Shown piece by piece: positions 1 to 8,940 of a stretch of 16,858 bases of DNA. The notes below the pieces were generated by a model. The model saw only the letters and a list, made by a program, of their open reading frames with translations, made no database searches and was not told the DNA's origin. Source of the stretch: an uncultured Ectothiorhodospiraceae bacterium (GTDB lineage Bacteria > Pseudomonadota > Gammaproteobacteria > UBA9214). The DNA lies in assembly GCA_947258945.1 (NCBI GenBank), contig CAMYKJ010000008.1, positions 1-16,858 on the forward strand, given 5' to 3'. Position 1 is the first letter of the stretch, and each line of letters opens with the position of its first letter. The translations under genes were made by a program, and so were the position numbers.

Positions 1-28
1 CAAGGAAGCCGAGTTGATGGAGATATAG
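1..28 (+). CDS. frr: Ribosome recycling factor, C-terminal end only (partial)
   Basis: Reading from base 2, the frame gives KEAELMEI followed by TAG at 26-28. This closely resembles the C-terminus of E. coli ribosome recycling factor (KEAELMQF), as I recall it. Frr splits post-termination ribosomes together with EF-G. frr normally lies directly upstream of uppS in gammaproteobacteria, so position and sequence agree. Only eight codons and the stop are inside the window; the rest lies to the left. A run of six T (33-38) follows the stop but I see no strong hairpin before it, so I do not call a terminator. Confidence 0.8.
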
Positions 29-41
29 GAAGTTTTTTGCA

Positions 42-177
42 GCGTCATTGCGAGACACGCGGTGACGAAGCAGTCCGCCGCAGGCGTCCCGGGTGTTGCG
101 AGGGGATTCCGGCGATTACAACGGGCTCCGGCAGAGCCCGCCTGGCAGGGCTTGCCGCGCTTCGCTCGCACTGACGC
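42..177. repeat. REP/MITE-like palindromic intergenic element
   Basis: The ends are inverted repeats. GCGTCATTGCGAG at 42-54 matches the reverse complement of 165-177 at 12 of 13 positions. Next to the right end, read on the minus strand, is GCGAAGCGCGGCAA, which resembles a GTCATTGCGAGCGAAGCG-type dispersed repeat that I recall from many proteobacterial intergenic regions. Inside is a perfect hairpin, GGGCTC (123-128), five-base loop, GAGCCC (134-139), and a second imperfect pairing of 129-139 with 148-157. No reading frame here looks coding. The element separates frr from uppS and could act as an mRNA hairpin or a mobilised non-autonomous repeat. Only one copy lies in this window, so repeat status rests on the terminal symmetry and the remembered family. 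Confidence 0.6.
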
Positions 178-248
178 GAGTGATTTATAAATGACAGGAT
201 TCCCGGGCCCGGTGAGGCGGGAACCAGCTAGTTAACGGGTGCGTTTTC
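178..248 (+). other. Non-coding leader of uppS with hairpin
   Basis: This stretch holds no gene. TTCCCG (200-205) can pair with CGGGAA (218-223) around a 12-base loop, and the flanking GG/CC (197-198, 224-225) could extend the stem with a bulge. TATAAA at 186-191 could be a -10 box, but no -35 hexamer is at the right distance. No strong Shine-Dalgarno precedes the TTG start of uppS; the nearest G-rich run is GGGTG at 237-241. Confidence 0.3.
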
Positions 249-1001
249 TTGGAGCAGTCTGATACCAACACGACAAGCCAGCCGCGCCATGTTGCCATTA
301 TCATGGATGGCAACGGTCGCTGGGCGCGCACCCGAATGTTGCCGCGGGCAATCGGTCATCGCGAGGGTGTCAAGTCGGTCAGGCGCACGGTCGAGTCCTG
401 TATCGACAGGGGGATCGAGGCGCTGACGCTGTTTGCATTCAGCAGTGAGAACTGGCGCCGGCCGAGCGACGAGGTCAGTATGATCATGGACCTCTTCGTC
501 AATACCCTGAAAAAGGAGGTCAGTGCACTCGACCGCAACAATGTCAGGTTGCGATTCATCGGCGACCGTTCCGCCTTTTCGGACAACCTGCAAAAGCTGA
601 TCGACGAGTCCGAGGCGCAGACCGCCGGTAACCGGCAACTGGAACTGGTGATCGCGGCCAATTACGGTGGGCAGTGGGACATTTCGCAGGCCGCTCGCAG
701 ACTGGCCGAACAGGTAAACGCCGGTGAACTGAAGCCGGACGAAATTACCCCTGAACGGCTCGGACGGGAAATGTGCATCGCTGACCTGCCGTTGCCCGAC
801 CTGTTCATCCGTACCGGTGGCGAACGACGCATCAGCAATTTCCTGCTCTGGCAACTGGCCTACACCGAGCTGTATTTTACCGATATCCTCTGGCCGGTAT
901 TCGACGAGGATGAATTCAGCAAGGCGCTCGACTGGTATGCCAATCGCCAGCGACGCTTCGGACGTACCGGCGAACAGGTGGAGCAACTGAGGGGTGCTTA
1001 G
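249..1001 (+). CDS. uppS: Undecaprenyl diphosphate synthase
   Basis: This cis-prenyltransferase condenses eight isopentenyl diphosphates onto farnesyl diphosphate to give C55 undecaprenyl diphosphate, the precursor of the lipid carrier for peptidoglycan and O-antigen. The N-terminal motif HVAIIMDGNGRWA (residues 14-26) contains the Mg-binding Asp20, equivalent to E. coli Asp26. The C-terminal block RTGGERRISNFLLWQLAYTE is the diphosphate-binding signature. Length is 250 aa against about 253 in E. coli. The start is TTG: the first in-frame ATG (303) lies inside the catalytic motif, and TTG 249 is the only plausible start leaving a normal N-terminal extension. The stop overlaps the cdsA start by 8 bases, implying translational coupling. 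Its substrate derives from the MEP pathway, whose Dxr enzyme is encoded two genes downstream. Confidence 0.96.
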   Translation: MEQSDTNTTSQPRHVAIIMDGNGRWARTRMLPRAIGHREGVKSVRRTVESCIDRGIEALTLFAFSSENWRRPSDEVSMIMDLFVNTLKKEVSALDRNNVRLRFIGDRSAFSDNLQKLIDESEAQTAGNRQLELVIAANYGGQWDISQAARRLAEQVNAGELKPDEITPERLGREMCIADLPLPDLFIRTGGERRISNFLLWQLAYTELYFTDILWPVFDEDEFSKALDWYANRQRRFGRTGEQVEQLRGA

Positions 1002-1815
1002 GACGCGACTGATATCCGCGGCCATCATGATACCGCTGGTTGTCTACGGCGTGCTGTACCTGTCGACGGACATGTTCCTGCTGATCCTGGCCGCCATCCT
1101 GCTGGCCGGCATGTGGGAATGGGGGCGCCTTGCGCTGCTCCCCAACACGCCGGCCCGGATCGCCTACCTGGTAGTGATTGCCGGCCTGTTCTGGCTATGC
1201 CATGCAGCAGGCCTCGAGGCAATCGCCTGGCCCGTGCTGCTGGTGGCCTGTGTCTGGTGGCTGTGCGCACTTGTCTGGCTGACCCGGCCGCGGCTGTGCG
1301 CTGGACAGTCCCCGGCCTGCACGGCCGTCAAGCTGGTGGCCGGGATACTGGTGGCGGTACCGGCGTGGCTGGCACTGACGCTGATTCACGGTGCGGCCGA
1401 CGACGGTCCCCGGCTGGTGCTGATTCTGCTGGTCATGGTGTGGCTGGCGGACAGCGGCGCCTATTTTGCCGGGCGCTATCTCGGCCGGCACAAACTGGCG
1501 CCGGTCGTCAGTCCGGGCAAGACCTGGGAAGGTGTCTACGGGGGGCTGCTGGCCAGCGTTCTGTTCGCAGCAGCCGTCGCCTGGCTGCTGCTGGAGGCGG
1601 CACTGCCGTGGACCGCGAAATTCATGCTGGCAACGCTGGTTGCCATGATGTTCTCCGTGGTGGGTGATTTGCTGGTCAGTCTCCTCAAGCGCCAGAGCGG
1701 CATCAAGGACAGCGGCAGCATTATTCCCGGACATGGCGGAATCTTCGACCGCATTGACAGCCTGGTGGCTGCTGCGCCGTTGTTCCTGTCCGCTTACCGG
1801 TGGCTTGAGCTGTGA
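994..1815 (+). CDS. cdsA: Phosphatidate cytidylyltransferase (CDP-diglyceride synthase)
   Basis: CdsA transfers CMP from CTP to phosphatidic acid, making CDP-diacylglycerol, the branch point for phosphatidylglycerol, cardiolipin and phosphatidylethanolamine. It is an inner-membrane protein; the 273-aa sequence is mostly hydrophobic helices. The family signature lies at about residues 221-256: [20 protein letters not shown] followed by GIFDRIDS, with the invariant K-D, H-G-G and D-R-x-D residues. An upstream conserved stretch, [19 protein letters not shown] followed by SPGKTWEG, is also typical. The start is GTG at 994, overlapping the end of uppS by 8 bases. The alternative in-frame ATG at 1027 would cut into the first hydrophobic helix. 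The stop TGA overlaps the GTG start of dxr by 4 bases. Confidence 0.95.
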   Translation: MLRTRLISAAIMIPLVVYGVLYLSTDMFLLILAAILLAGMWEWGRLALLPNTPARIAYLVVIAGLFWLCHAAGLEAIAWPVLLVACVWWLCALVWLTRPRLCAGQSPACTAVKLVAGILVAVPAWLALTLIHGAADDGPRLVLILLVMVWLADSGAYFAGRYLGRHKLAPVVSPGKTWEGVYGGLLASVLFAAAVAWLLLEAALPWTAKFMLATLVAMMFSVVGDLLVSLLKRQSGIKDSGSIIPGHGGIFDRIDSLVAAAPLFLSAYRWLEL

Positions 1816-3023
1816 GCGTGTCCACGACACCGGCAGGTATCACGATCCTGGGTTCGACCGGCTCGATCGGTTTGAGCACCCTGGATGTCATTGCCCGGCA
1901 TCCGGACCGTTTCAGGATTGTTGCACTGACAGCCAATGCCCGTGCCGACGAACTGGCGGAGCAGTGTGTTCGCTTCCGGCCGCGTTATGCGGTCATGGCG
2001 GATGCGGATGCTGCTGAACGCCTGCGCCGGATGCTGGCTGACCCTGCGCCGGATACGGAGGTGCTGGCAGGACACGATGCACTGCTGCGGGTGGCCGGCT
2101 TGCCCGAGGTCGAGCATGTCATGGCCGCGATCGTCGGGGCGGCCGGGCTGCTGCCGACGCTGGAGGCGGCCAACCGGGGCAAGCGGGTGCTGCTGGCCAA
2201 CAAGGAAGCGCTGGTCATGTCCGGTGCACTGTTCATGCAGGCGGTCCGCGATAACGGCGCGAGGCTGCTGCCGATCGACAGCGAGCACAACGCCATTTTC
2301 CAGTGCCTGCCGGACAACTACACGGCAGGACAGCCGCCGCGCGGCGTGCGCAGGATCCTGCTGACCGCATCCGGCGGTCCGTTTCGCACCCTGCCGATCA
2401 AGCAGCTGTACAGCGTAACCCCGGAACAGGCCTGCGCCCACCCAAACTGGGACATGGGCAGGAAGATTTCCGTAGACTCCGCCACCATGATGAACAAGGG
2501 GCTCGAGGTCATCGAGGCGGGCTGGCTGTTCGGGCTCGAGACCGGGCGCATCCAGGTGGTGTTGCACCCGCAGTCGCTGGTGCACTCGCTGGTCGAGTAC
2601 GAAGACGGTTCCATGCTGGCGCAGATGGGTAATCCGGACATGCGCATCCCGATCAGTCATGCACTTGGCTGGCCGGAGCGTATTACATCGGGCGCCGCGG
2701 GCCTGGACCTGCTGGAACATGGCATGCTGCAGTTCGAGATGCCGGACAGCGCGCGTTTCCCCTGTCTGGGCCTGGCGACGGCCGTCATGGAGACCGGCGG
2801 GACGGCGCCGGCCATCCTGAACGCTGCCAACGAGGTTGCCGTGGCAGCGTTCCTGGAGCGGCAAATACCGTTTACCACGATCCACCGGGTCATCGAGGAC
2901 ACGCTGGAACGTTGCGCGGTGCATGCGGCAGATACGCTGCAGGCCATACTCGATGCCGATGAAATGGCCCGCGAAGCGGCAGCCGAACTTATCATGCAGT
3001 CGAAGGTCGTAGTGGCACGATGA
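1812..3023 (+). CDS. dxr: 1-deoxy-D-xylulose 5-phosphate reductoisomerase
   Basis: Dxr converts DXP to 2-C-methyl-D-erythritol 4-phosphate with NADPH, the committed step of the MEP isoprenoid pathway and the target of fosmidomycin. The NADPH-binding loop GSTGSIG is at residues 14-20. Metal and substrate residues are visible: Asp156 and Glu158 in [12 protein letters not shown], and Lys229 and Glu232 in MNKGLE (K228 and E231 in E. coli). [27 protein letters not shown] and [17 protein letters not shown] are all characteristic. Length is 403 aa (E. coli 398). The start is GTG at 1812 within the GTGA overlap with cdsA, and the stop sits in an ATGA overlap with rseP. The long antisense open frame over this gene is a high-GC shadow. 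Confidence 0.97.
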   Translation: MSVSTTPAGITILGSTGSIGLSTLDVIARHPDRFRIVALTANARADELAEQCVRFRPRYAVMADADAAERLRRMLADPAPDTEVLAGHDALLRVAGLPEVEHVMAAIVGAAGLLPTLEAANRGKRVLLANKEALVMSGALFMQAVRDNGARLLPIDSEHNAIFQCLPDNYTAGQPPRGVRRILLTASGGPFRTLPIKQLYSVTPEQACAHPNWDMGRKISVDSATMMNKGLEVIEAGWLFGLETGRIQVVLHPQSLVHSLVEYEDGSMLAQMGNPDMRIPISHALGWPERITSGAAGLDLLEHGMLQFEMPDSARFPCLGLATAVMETGGTAPAILNAANEVAVAAFLERQIPFTTIHRVIEDTLERCAVHAADTLQAILDADEMAREAAAELIMQSKVVVAR

Positions 3024-4381
3024 ACAGCGTGATCGTTTCATTGCTGGCATTCATTCTGGCGATCGGCGCGCTGGTGACAGTCCACGAGTTCGGCCATTAC
3101 TGGGTTGCGCGTCGTCTCGGCGTGAAGGTGTTGCGCTTTTCCATCGGCTTCGGCAATCCTTTATGGCAGCGTACGTTCGGCAGCGATCGTACCGAGCTTG
3201 TCGTTGCGGCGATTCCTCTGGGTGGATATGTCAAGATGCTGGACGAGCGCGAGGGCGAGGTGATGCCGGATGAGCGCCATCGCGCATTCAATCGCCAGCC
3301 GTTGTCGACGCGCGTGGCCGTGGTGGTTGCCGGGCCATTATCCAATTTCATGTTTGCGATCCTGGTGTACTGGGCGATGTTCGTTGCCGGCGTGCCCGGC
3401 CTGCGCCCGGTCGTGGGCGATGTTCACGCAGGCTCCGTTGCAGCGCAGGCGGGTATCCTTGCCGGTGACGAGATCCTCACGATCGATGACCAGCCGACGC
3501 CAACGTGGGAGGCGGCGGTCATGGAACTGCTCGATGCTGGCCTGGGTGAACAGTCATCGATCGCACTGACCGTGCGCGGCAACGACGGCAACGAGCGCCG
3601 CCTGCAGGCCGGCCTCGATGATAGCGGGTTGCTGGAGAAGGGCGGGGTGCTCGAGAACTTCGGGGTCGGCCTGTGGCAGTTGCCGCCCGTCATTGACGAG
3701 ATAGTGCCGGACGGCGCGGCGGAACGTGCCGGCCTGCAGGGCGGCGACAGGATTGTGGCTGCGGACGGCGAGACCGTCGACAGCTGGAATGACTGGGTAG
3801 AATACGTACGCGAGCGTCCGGAGCAAACGCTGCAACTCATCGTGCTGAGGGGCGGTGTCGAGGTTCCGCTGACCCTCGTGCCGGCGCGCAAGCGCGACGC
3901 CGGCCAGGAAATCGGTTTTATCGGCGCGTCCGTGCAACTGCCGGACCAGGAACAGCGTGATACAATGCGCGTCGTCGTCCGATATGGACTGCTGGAGGCG
4001 GCCCCCGCGGCACTTGGCAAGACATGGGAGGTCACGACGCTAACGCTGCGTACCCTCTGGAAGATGCTGGCCGGCAAGGCATCCGTGGAGAACCTGAGCG
4101 GGCCAATCAGTATTGCCCAGTATGCGGGCCAGTCAGCGACCATCGGGCTGGCTGCGTTTCTCGGCTTCCTCGGGATCGTCAGTGTCAGCCTGGGCGTACT
4201 GAACCTGTTACCGATACCGGTACTCGACGGCGGCCACCTGCTGTATTACCTGGTGGAATTCGCGAAAGGCAGCCCGGTATCGGAAGCCGCCCAGCTGATC
4301 GGGCAGAAAATCGGTATCGCAATGCTGCTGGCATTGATGTCAGTGGCTTTTTACAACGACATATTGCGCCTGGTCGAATAA
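3020..4381 (+). CDS. rseP: Site-2 intramembrane zinc protease RseP
   Basis: RseP cleaves the anti-sigma factor RseA inside the inner membrane after DegS, releasing sigma E during envelope stress, and also clears remnant signal peptides. The zinc motif HEFGH is at residues 22-26 in the first transmembrane helix, numbered as in E. coli. Two PDZ domains follow, roughly residues 130-200 ([18 protein letters not shown]) and 221-290 ([18 protein letters not shown]). The C-terminal [13 protein letters not shown] block supplies the third zinc ligand, Asp403. Length is 453 aa, as expected. ATG at 3020 overlaps the dxr stop (ATGA), so translation is probably coupled. No rseA or degS is in the window, so the substrate is inferred from the family. 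Confidence 0.96.
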   Translation: MNSVIVSLLAFILAIGALVTVHEFGHYWVARRLGVKVLRFSIGFGNPLWQRTFGSDRTELVVAAIPLGGYVKMLDEREGEVMPDERHRAFNRQPLSTRVAVVVAGPLSNFMFAILVYWAMFVAGVPGLRPVVGDVHAGSVAAQAGILAGDEILTIDDQPTPTWEAAVMELLDAGLGEQSSIALTVRGNDGNERRLQAGLDDSGLLEKGGVLENFGVGLWQLPPVIDEIVPDGAAERAGLQGGDRIVAADGETVDSWNDWVEYVRERPEQTLQLIVLRGGVEVPLTLVPARKRDAGQEIGFIGASVQLPDQEQRDTMRVVVRYGLLEAAPAALGKTWEVTTLTLRTLWKMLAGKASVENLSGPISIAQYAGQSATIGLAAFLGFLGIVSVSLGVLNLLPIPVLDGGHLLYYLVEFAKGSPVSEAAQLIGQKIGIAMLLALMSVAFYNDILRLVE

Positions 4382-4390
4382 GCAACAAGA

Positions 4391-6691
4391 ATGAAATACC
4401 GCATCCAACCATCCAGTCTGTTTTTGCCCGTACTGTTACTGGCACTGTTGCTGTGCGGTCCGGCGCGGGCGTTCGAACCCTTTACCGTCGACGATATCCG
4501 GGTCGAGGGCCTGCAACGCATATCGGCAGGAACCGTGTTCAACTACCTGCCCGTGAAGATCGGCCAGACAATGGATACCGGTGCCAGCGTCAGTGCAATC
4601 CAGGCTCTGTTCAAAACCGGTTTCTTCGAAGACGTCCGTCTCGAGCGTGAAGGCGACGTGCTGGTGGTGTTCGTACGGGAGCGCGCCGCGATCAGTAGCA
4701 TCGAGTTGCAAGGCAACAAGGACCTCGATAGCGAGGAACTGCTGAGTGGTCTGAAGGAGATCGGCCTTGCCGAGGGGCGCGTGTTCGATCGCTCGCTGCT
4801 GGAAAAGGTCGAGCAGGAACTGCAGCGCCAGTATTTCAGTCGCGGCAAGTATGCCGTGAAGATCAATACCACGATCACGCCCCTGGAGCGCAATCGCGTC
4901 GGTATCCAGATCGATATTTCCGAGGGGCGCGTGGCCCGCATCAGGCAGATCAACATCATCGGCAATCACACGTTCAGTGACGAGGAACTGCTGGATGAGT
5001 TCAGCCTGACCACACCGACGTTTTTCTCGGCATTCACCAAGCGTGACCAGTATTCAAAGCAGGCCCTGGCTGCCGATCTCGAAGTGCTGCGTACCTGGTA
5101 TCTCGACCGCGGTTATCTGAAGTTCCAGGTCAATTCCACGCAGGTTTCGATAACCCCCGACAAGAAGGACATCTACCTCGCGATCAATATCACGGAGGGT
5201 GACCAGTATCGTATCAAGGTGGTCACCCTCTCGGGTGACCTGGTCGTGCCGGCAGAGGAGATCTATCCCCTGATCAACATCAATCCAGGTGATGTTTTCT
5301 CCCGCAAGCGCGTTACGGAATCGGTCGACAAGATCAGTTCGCTGCTCGGCAATCAGGGTTACGCGTTTGCCAACGTGAATACCGTCCCCGACATCGATGA
5401 CGAGACCGACGAGGTGTCACTTGGATACTTCATCGATCCCGGCAAGCGTGTTTATGTCAGGCGGATCAACATTTCAGGTAACAGTATTACGCGGGACGAG
5501 GTGTTGCGCCGGGAGCTGCGCCAGATGGAAGGCGGCTGGTATTCGGCCGAGAAAGTCGAACGCTCCAGGACGCGCCTCGATCGCCTCGGTTTTTTCGAAG
5601 AGGTCAACGTCGAAACGCCGTCCGTGCCCGGCACGACCGACCAGCTCGACGTGAATTATTCAGTCAAGGAAACGTCTTCTGGCAGCGTCACCGCGGGCAT
5701 CGGTTTCTCGCAGAGTTCGGGCATTGTGTTCAATGCAAGCGTGCAGCAGAGCAACTTCCTCGGTAGCGGTAACCGCGTCAGCTTTGCCTTCGACAACAGC
5801 GACGTCAACACCGTCTACAGTTACTCGTATGTCAATCCATACTGGACCATCGACGGCATCAGCCGTGGCTTCGGGGCGTATTATCGCGAGACTGATGCGA
5901 GCGAGGCCAACCTGTCCGATTACACCACGGACACGCGCGGGGTGGATGTCAACTTCGGTGTGCCGGTGAACGAGTTCGATACCATTCGCTTCAGTGCCGG
6001 CTACCGTGGCCTGGACCTGACCTCGACATCCTTTTCACCGAGCTATATCACCGATTTCGAGGACGCCTACGGCAACAGCTTCGATGACCTGGTGCTGTCG
6101 GCGAGCTGGCGACGCGATTCGCGCAACCGCACCCTGTTTCCGGACAGGGGCGGTCTGCAAAGCATCGCCCTGGAGACGACAATCCCCGGTTCCGGACTGG
6201 AATACTATAAACTGGACTATACGCAACAGCAGTTTATTCGCCTGACCAGTGACCTGACGCTTGGCCTGAAGGCGCGCCTCGCCTATGGTGACGGCTATGG
6301 CGACTTCGAAAACATGCCGTTTTTCGAAAACTTTTTTGCCGGCGGCATCCGTTCGGTACGTGGCTTCGAGGACAATACCCTGGGTCCGGAGGATGAATTC
6401 GGCGAGGCCATCGGTGGCTCGTTTCTGACGGTATTCAATGCAGAAATCATCTTTCCCCTGCCGTTTGTTGAAACGGCCAGTGCCACACGCCTGAGCGCTT
6501 TCTTCGATATCGGTAATGTTTACAGTGATATCAATACCTTCGATGCGGGCGATTTGAGATACTCTGCAGGCCTGGCAGGTGTCTGGGCGTCCCCGTTGGG
6601 CCCGATCTCGGTCAGCGTTGGGTTCCCGCTGAATGCGAAGGACAATGACGAGGAACAGAACTTCCAGTTTACTGTCGGATCGTTTTTCTGA
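4391..6691 (+). CDS. bamA: Outer membrane protein assembly factor BamA
   Basis: BamA is the Omp85-family core of the BAM complex, which folds and inserts beta-barrel proteins into the outer membrane. Residues 1-27 are a Sec signal peptide ending ARA, with mature protein starting FEPFTVDDI. Five POTRA repeats follow to about residue 420, each with a G-then-hydrophobic pattern such as IELQGNKDLDSEELL and INIIGNHTFSDEELL. The C-terminal half is the 16-strand barrel. The loop-6 motif VRGF is at residues 656-659 (VRGY in E. coli). The protein ends in FQFTVGSFF with the terminal Phe that marks outer-membrane barrels. Length is 766 aa (E. coli 810). It starts 9 bases after rseP with only a weak purine run before ATG. 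Confidence 0.97.
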   Translation: MKYRIQPSSLFLPVLLLALLLCGPARAFEPFTVDDIRVEGLQRISAGTVFNYLPVKIGQTMDTGASVSAIQALFKTGFFEDVRLEREGDVLVVFVRERAAISSIELQGNKDLDSEELLSGLKEIGLAEGRVFDRSLLEKVEQELQRQYFSRGKYAVKINTTITPLERNRVGIQIDISEGRVARIRQINIIGNHTFSDEELLDEFSLTTPTFFSAFTKRDQYSKQALAADLEVLRTWYLDRGYLKFQVNSTQVSITPDKKDIYLAINITEGDQYRIKVVTLSGDLVVPAEEIYPLININPGDVFSRKRVTESVDKISSLLGNQGYAFANVNTVPDIDDETDEVSLGYFIDPGKRVYVRRINISGNSITRDEVLRRELRQMEGGWYSAEKVERSRTRLDRLGFFEEVNVETPSVPGTTDQLDVNYSVKETSSGSVTAGIGFSQSSGIVFNASVQQSNFLGSGNRVSFAFDNSDVNTVYSYSYVNPYWTIDGISRGFGAYYRETDASEANLSDYTTDTRGVDVNFGVPVNEFDTIRFSAGYRGLDLTSTSFSPSYITDFEDAYGNSFDDLVLSASWRRDSRNRTLFPDRGGLQSIALETTIPGSGLEYYKLDYTQQQFIRLTSDLTLGLKARLAYGDGYGDFENMPFFENFFAGGIRSVRGFEDNTLGPEDEFGEAIGGSFLTVFNAEIIFPLPFVETASATRLSAFFDIGNVYSDINTFDAGDLRYSAGLAGVWASPLGPISVSVGFPLNAKDNDEEQNFQFTVGSFF

Positions 6692-6705
6692 TCATGTGCC
6701 GGGCG

Positions 6706-6727
6706 AGACCCGGGCTGCCCCGGGTTT
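6706..6727 (+). other. GC-rich hairpin after bamA (possible weak terminator or mRNA 3' end)
   Basis: ACCCGGG (6708-6714) and CCCGGGT (6719-6725) form a perfect 7-bp stem with a CTGC loop. It can be extended by a G-U and an A-T pair to 6706-6727. It starts 15 bases after the bamA stop. Only TTT follows, so it is a poor intrinsic terminator; it may partly attenuate or stabilise the upstream message. Confidence 0.45.
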
Positions 6728-6750
6728 GCAGCCGCAGGGACGGGGGACAC

Positions 6751-6781
6751 GACAATCCGCAGGCACGGTAACCGGATTGTC
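6751..6781 (+). repeat. 9-bp perfect inverted repeat upstream of skp
   Basis: GACAATCCG (6751-6759) is the exact reverse complement of CGGATTGTC (6773-6781), with a 13-base loop. The right arm overlaps the 8-bp palindrome GTCATGAC (6779-6786). No T-run follows, so this is more likely an operator-like dyad or an RNA stem-loop than a terminator. I do not recognise a regulator for it. Confidence 0.4.
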
Positions 6782-6834
6782 ATGACGGTCTGTCGAAGCG
6801 TTGCGTTCGTGCGGCCGGTGGTGTTTGGTGGATT

Positions 6835-6840
6835 TATAAT
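6835..6840 (+). promoter_or_regulatory. Candidate -10 box (TATAAT) for skp and the lpxD-rnhB genes
   Basis: A perfect TATAAT lies 32 bases before the skp start, in a locally AT-rich patch within a GC-rich region. No good -35 hexamer or extended -10 TG is at standard distance; 6812-6817 reads CGGCCG. The promoter call is therefore tentative. The 180-base spacer with hairpins makes a new transcription start here reasonable. Confidence 0.4.
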
Positions 6841-6871
6841 TACTGTTATTTGGAAAATTCGGAGAATCGAT

Positions 6872-7387
6872 GTGAAAAAGCATATACAAACTGTTTATGG
6901 AATTATCCTGGTCGCCGTAATATCGGTGATGCCTGTCACTGCGTTTGCGGAGATGAAAGTCGGCTTTGTCGATCTGGCCAAACTGAGTGAGAGGGCGCCG
7001 CAGATCAAGGAGGCGCAGGGGAAGATCGATGCGGAGTTCTCTTCCCGCGAACAGGAACTCATCGGCACGCAGCGCAAGCTCGGCAAACTCGAGCAACAGC
7101 TGTCGAAAGACGGTGCGGTGATGAGCGATGCCGAGCGCAGCAAGCTCGAACGGGATATCCTCAGCAAGCGGCGCGACCTGAAGCGTTCACAGGACGAGTT
7201 CCGCGACGACCTGAACATACGCAAGAACGAGATGCTCAGGCAGGTCAACATCGAGATCGGCGAGATCATCGAGCAATACGCGAAGAGCGAGAAATACGAC
7301 ATAATCCTGGCGCAGGGTGTCATGTTCGCCAGCGAGAAGGTGGATATTACCGACCGTATTCTGAATAAACTGGCCGCCGGCAAATAA
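6872..7387 (+). CDS. skp: Periplasmic OmpH/Skp-family chaperone
   Basis: Skp is a trimeric, jellyfish-shaped periplasmic chaperone that carries unfolded outer-membrane proteins from Sec to BAM; bamA is the gene immediately upstream. From GTG 6872 the protein is 171 aa, with a signal peptide ending VTAFA (cleavage after residue 26). The mature part opens [13 protein letters not shown], the usual first strand, followed by a long charged coiled coil rich in K, E, R and D. It closes with [25 protein letters not shown], the conserved C-terminal strand and helix. I chose the GTG start because GGAG (6861-6864) precedes it at 7 bases and a clean signal peptide begins there. An upstream in-frame ATG (6782) would add 30 residues that spoil the signal peptide. 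A perfect hairpin follows the stop. Confidence 0.92.
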   Translation: MKKHIQTVYGIILVAVISVMPVTAFAEMKVGFVDLAKLSERAPQIKEAQGKIDAEFSSREQELIGTQRKLGKLEQQLSKDGAVMSDAERSKLERDILSKRRDLKRSQDEFRDDLNIRKNEMLRQVNIEIGEIIEQYAKSEKYDIILAQGVMFASEKVDITDRILNKLAAGK

Positions 7388-7406
7388 CGTTTACCGTCTG
7401 TAAACG
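7388..7406 (+). other. Perfect stem-loop between skp and lpxD, touching the lpxD Shine-Dalgarno
   Basis: CGTTTAC (7388-7394) pairs exactly with GTAAACG (7400-7406) around a five-base loop. It starts directly after the skp stop. Its last base is the first G of the GGAG ribosome-binding site (7406-7409) for lpxD. No T-tract follows, so it is not a typical terminator. It could adjust lpxD translation or protect the skp 3' end. Confidence 0.5.
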
Positions 7407-7416
7407 GAGAAACCGG

Positions 7417-8469
7417 ATGGCGCTAACGCTCGGCGCACTGGCTGAACAGATTGGCGGCAGACTGGAGCAGGGAAACCCCGGCTGCGAGGTGGGCGGGGTC
7501 GCAACCCTGCAGCATGCATCGACAGGCGATATCAGTTTCCTCGCGAACCGGACATACAGGAAATTTCTGGCGTCGACACACGCATCTGCAGTCATACTGG
7601 CAGCGGAGCATCTCCCGGACTGCCCGGTAGCCGCGATCGTCACGGACAATCCGTATGCGGCGTATGCGCGTGCGGCTGCGCTGCTGTTTCCGCTGCCGCC
7701 AGGCCGCCGCGGCATCGACCCGTCGGCCAGCGTCGGTGAATCCTGCACCATCGATCCGGACGCCTGGATAGGCCCCCGCTGCATCATCGAATCCGGCGCA
7801 ACCATCCATGCCGGGGCGCAGCTTGCCGGTGGCTGCTATATCGGTGCCGACAGCGAAATCGGAGCGAACAGCCGGCTGGCCGCCAATGTGGTCATCTGTC
7901 ACGGGGTATCGATTGGCGCGCGCGTGAATATCGCGCCGGGCGCGGTGATCGGCAGCGACGGCTTCGGACTGGCCAGCGAGGACGGCAAGTGGCTGCCGGT
8001 ACCGCAGCTGGGCAGTGTCCGGATCGGTAATGACGTCGACATCGGCGCCAATACGACAATCGACCGCGGTGCCCTTGAGGACACGATCCTGGAAGAGGGT
8101 GTGCGACTCGATAATCAGATCCAGGTTGCGCATAATGTTCACGTCGGGGCGCATACAGTCATTGCCGGCTGTGTCGGTATCTCCGGCAGTGCCCGGATCG
8201 GCAGGCATTGCCTGATCGGCGGCGGCGCCGGCATCGTCGGTCACCTCGAAATAGCCGACCATGTGGTGATCACCGGCATGACCATGGTCACGCGTTCGAT
8301 CACGAGCCCGGGGGTTTATTCCTCGGGGGTACCAGCGCAGGATAATGAAAGCTGGAACAGGAATTACGCGCGTTTCCGGCAGCTGGACAAGCTTGCACGC
8401 AAGGTGCAGAAGCATGAGCGGATGCTGGGCAGTCGCCCATCACGGGATCCGGCGTTAAATGAAAAATGA
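7417..8469 (+). CDS. lpxD: UDP-3-O-(3-hydroxyacyl)glucosamine N-acyltransferase
   Basis: LpxD adds the second 3-hydroxyacyl chain, from acyl-ACP, to the 2-amino group of UDP-3-O-acyl-glucosamine in lipid A synthesis. The N-terminal uridine-binding domain (about residues 1-100) includes the [15 protein letters not shown] block. It is followed by a left-handed beta-helix of hexapeptide repeats ([19 protein letters not shown] and others). The catalytic His239 lies in QVAHNVHVG, at the same number as in E. coli. The C-terminal helix begins after [20 protein letters not shown]. Length is 350 aa (E. coli 341). Start ATG 7417 has a GGAG at 7406-7409. The substrate comes from LpxA followed by LpxC; lpxC is not in the window. 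Confidence 0.97.
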   Translation: MALTLGALAEQIGGRLEQGNPGCEVGGVATLQHASTGDISFLANRTYRKFLASTHASAVILAAEHLPDCPVAAIVTDNPYAAYARAAALLFPLPPGRRGIDPSASVGESCTIDPDAWIGPRCIIESGATIHAGAQLAGGCYIGADSEIGANSRLAANVVICHGVSIGARVNIAPGAVIGSDGFGLASEDGKWLPVPQLGSVRIGNDVDIGANTTIDRGALEDTILEEGVRLDNQIQVAHNVHVGAHTVIAGCVGISGSARIGRHCLIGGGAGIVGHLEIADHVVITGMTMVTRSITSPGVYSSGVPAQDNESWNRNYARFRQLDKLARKVQKHERMLGSRPSRDPALNEK

Positions 8470-8499
8470 AGACAAGCTGACACTGACCCGGGCCATACC

Positions 8500-8940
8500 A
8501 TGGACATAAACGACATACTGCAACATCTGCCGCACCGCTATCCGTTCCTGCTGATCGACCGGGTCACCGAGTTCACTGCCGGGCAGTCCCTGGTCGGATA
8601 CAAGAACGTGACCTACAACGAACCGTTCTTCCAGGGGCATTTCCCCGAGCGCCCGATCATGCCGGGTGTGCTGATCCTGGAGGCGATGGCCCAGGCGACC
8701 GGCCTGCTGGCGTTCAAGACCGTTGAGCGCGGTGCGAGGCGTGACAGCCTCTATTTTCTGGTCGGACTGGACAAGGCGCGTTTCAAGCGTCCGGTCGAAC
8801 CCGGCGACCAGCTGATACTGCGGGCCGAGCTGCTGCGGGAGAAGCGGGGTATCTGGATATTCGACTGCGAAGCCAGCGTCGACGGCAGGCAGGCCGCCTC
8901 GGCGCAGATCATGTGCACTGAACAGGATATCGTGATTTGA
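8500..8940 (+). CDS. fabZ: (3R)-hydroxyacyl-ACP dehydratase FabZ
   Basis: FabZ dehydrates 3-hydroxyacyl-ACP in fatty acid elongation and so competes with LpxA and LpxD for the same 3-hydroxyacyl-ACP pool, which explains its place in this cluster. The 146-aa hot-dog fold protein has [13 protein letters not shown] (residues 10-22) and the active-site segment [20 protein letters not shown] with His47 and Glu61. The start ATG 8500 follows lpxD by 30 bases and has only a weak purine-rich site. The TGA stop overlaps the TTG start of lpxA by 3 bases, so coupling is likely. Confidence 0.96.
   Translation: MDINDILQHLPHRYPFLLIDRVTEFTAGQSLVGYKNVTYNEPFFQGHFPERPIMPGVLILEAMAQATGLLAFKTVERGARRDSLYFLVGLDKARFKRPVEPGDQLILRAELLREKRGIWIFDCEASVDGRQAASAQIMCTEQDIVI

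Noticed and set aside
1237..1248. E. coli Chi octamer GCTGGTGG in cdsA
   Set aside because: Several copies are expected by chance from Leu-Val codons in GC-rich genes, and Chi sequences differ between lineages.
1794..3050. 418-codon open frame antisense to dxr
   Set aside because: It mirrors dxr in a GC-rich gene, and its translation is rich in Arg, Gln and His with no recognisable domain. The sense strand has every catalytic motif.
4436..4475. Lipobox-like LLLC in the BamA signal peptide
   Set aside because: The residue before Cys is Leu rather than Gly, Ala or Ser, and BamA is not a lipoprotein. Cleavage after ARA fits better.
6782..6871. Upstream ATG start for skp
   Set aside because: It would place 30 residues before a clean signal peptide and its first base lies within the inverted-repeat region. 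GTG 6872 has a proper ribosome-binding site.
7423..8415. 330-codon open frame antisense to lpxD
   Set aside because: The hexapeptide-repeat gene has periodic codons that leave the opposite strand open. Asp- and Arg-rich translation, no domain.
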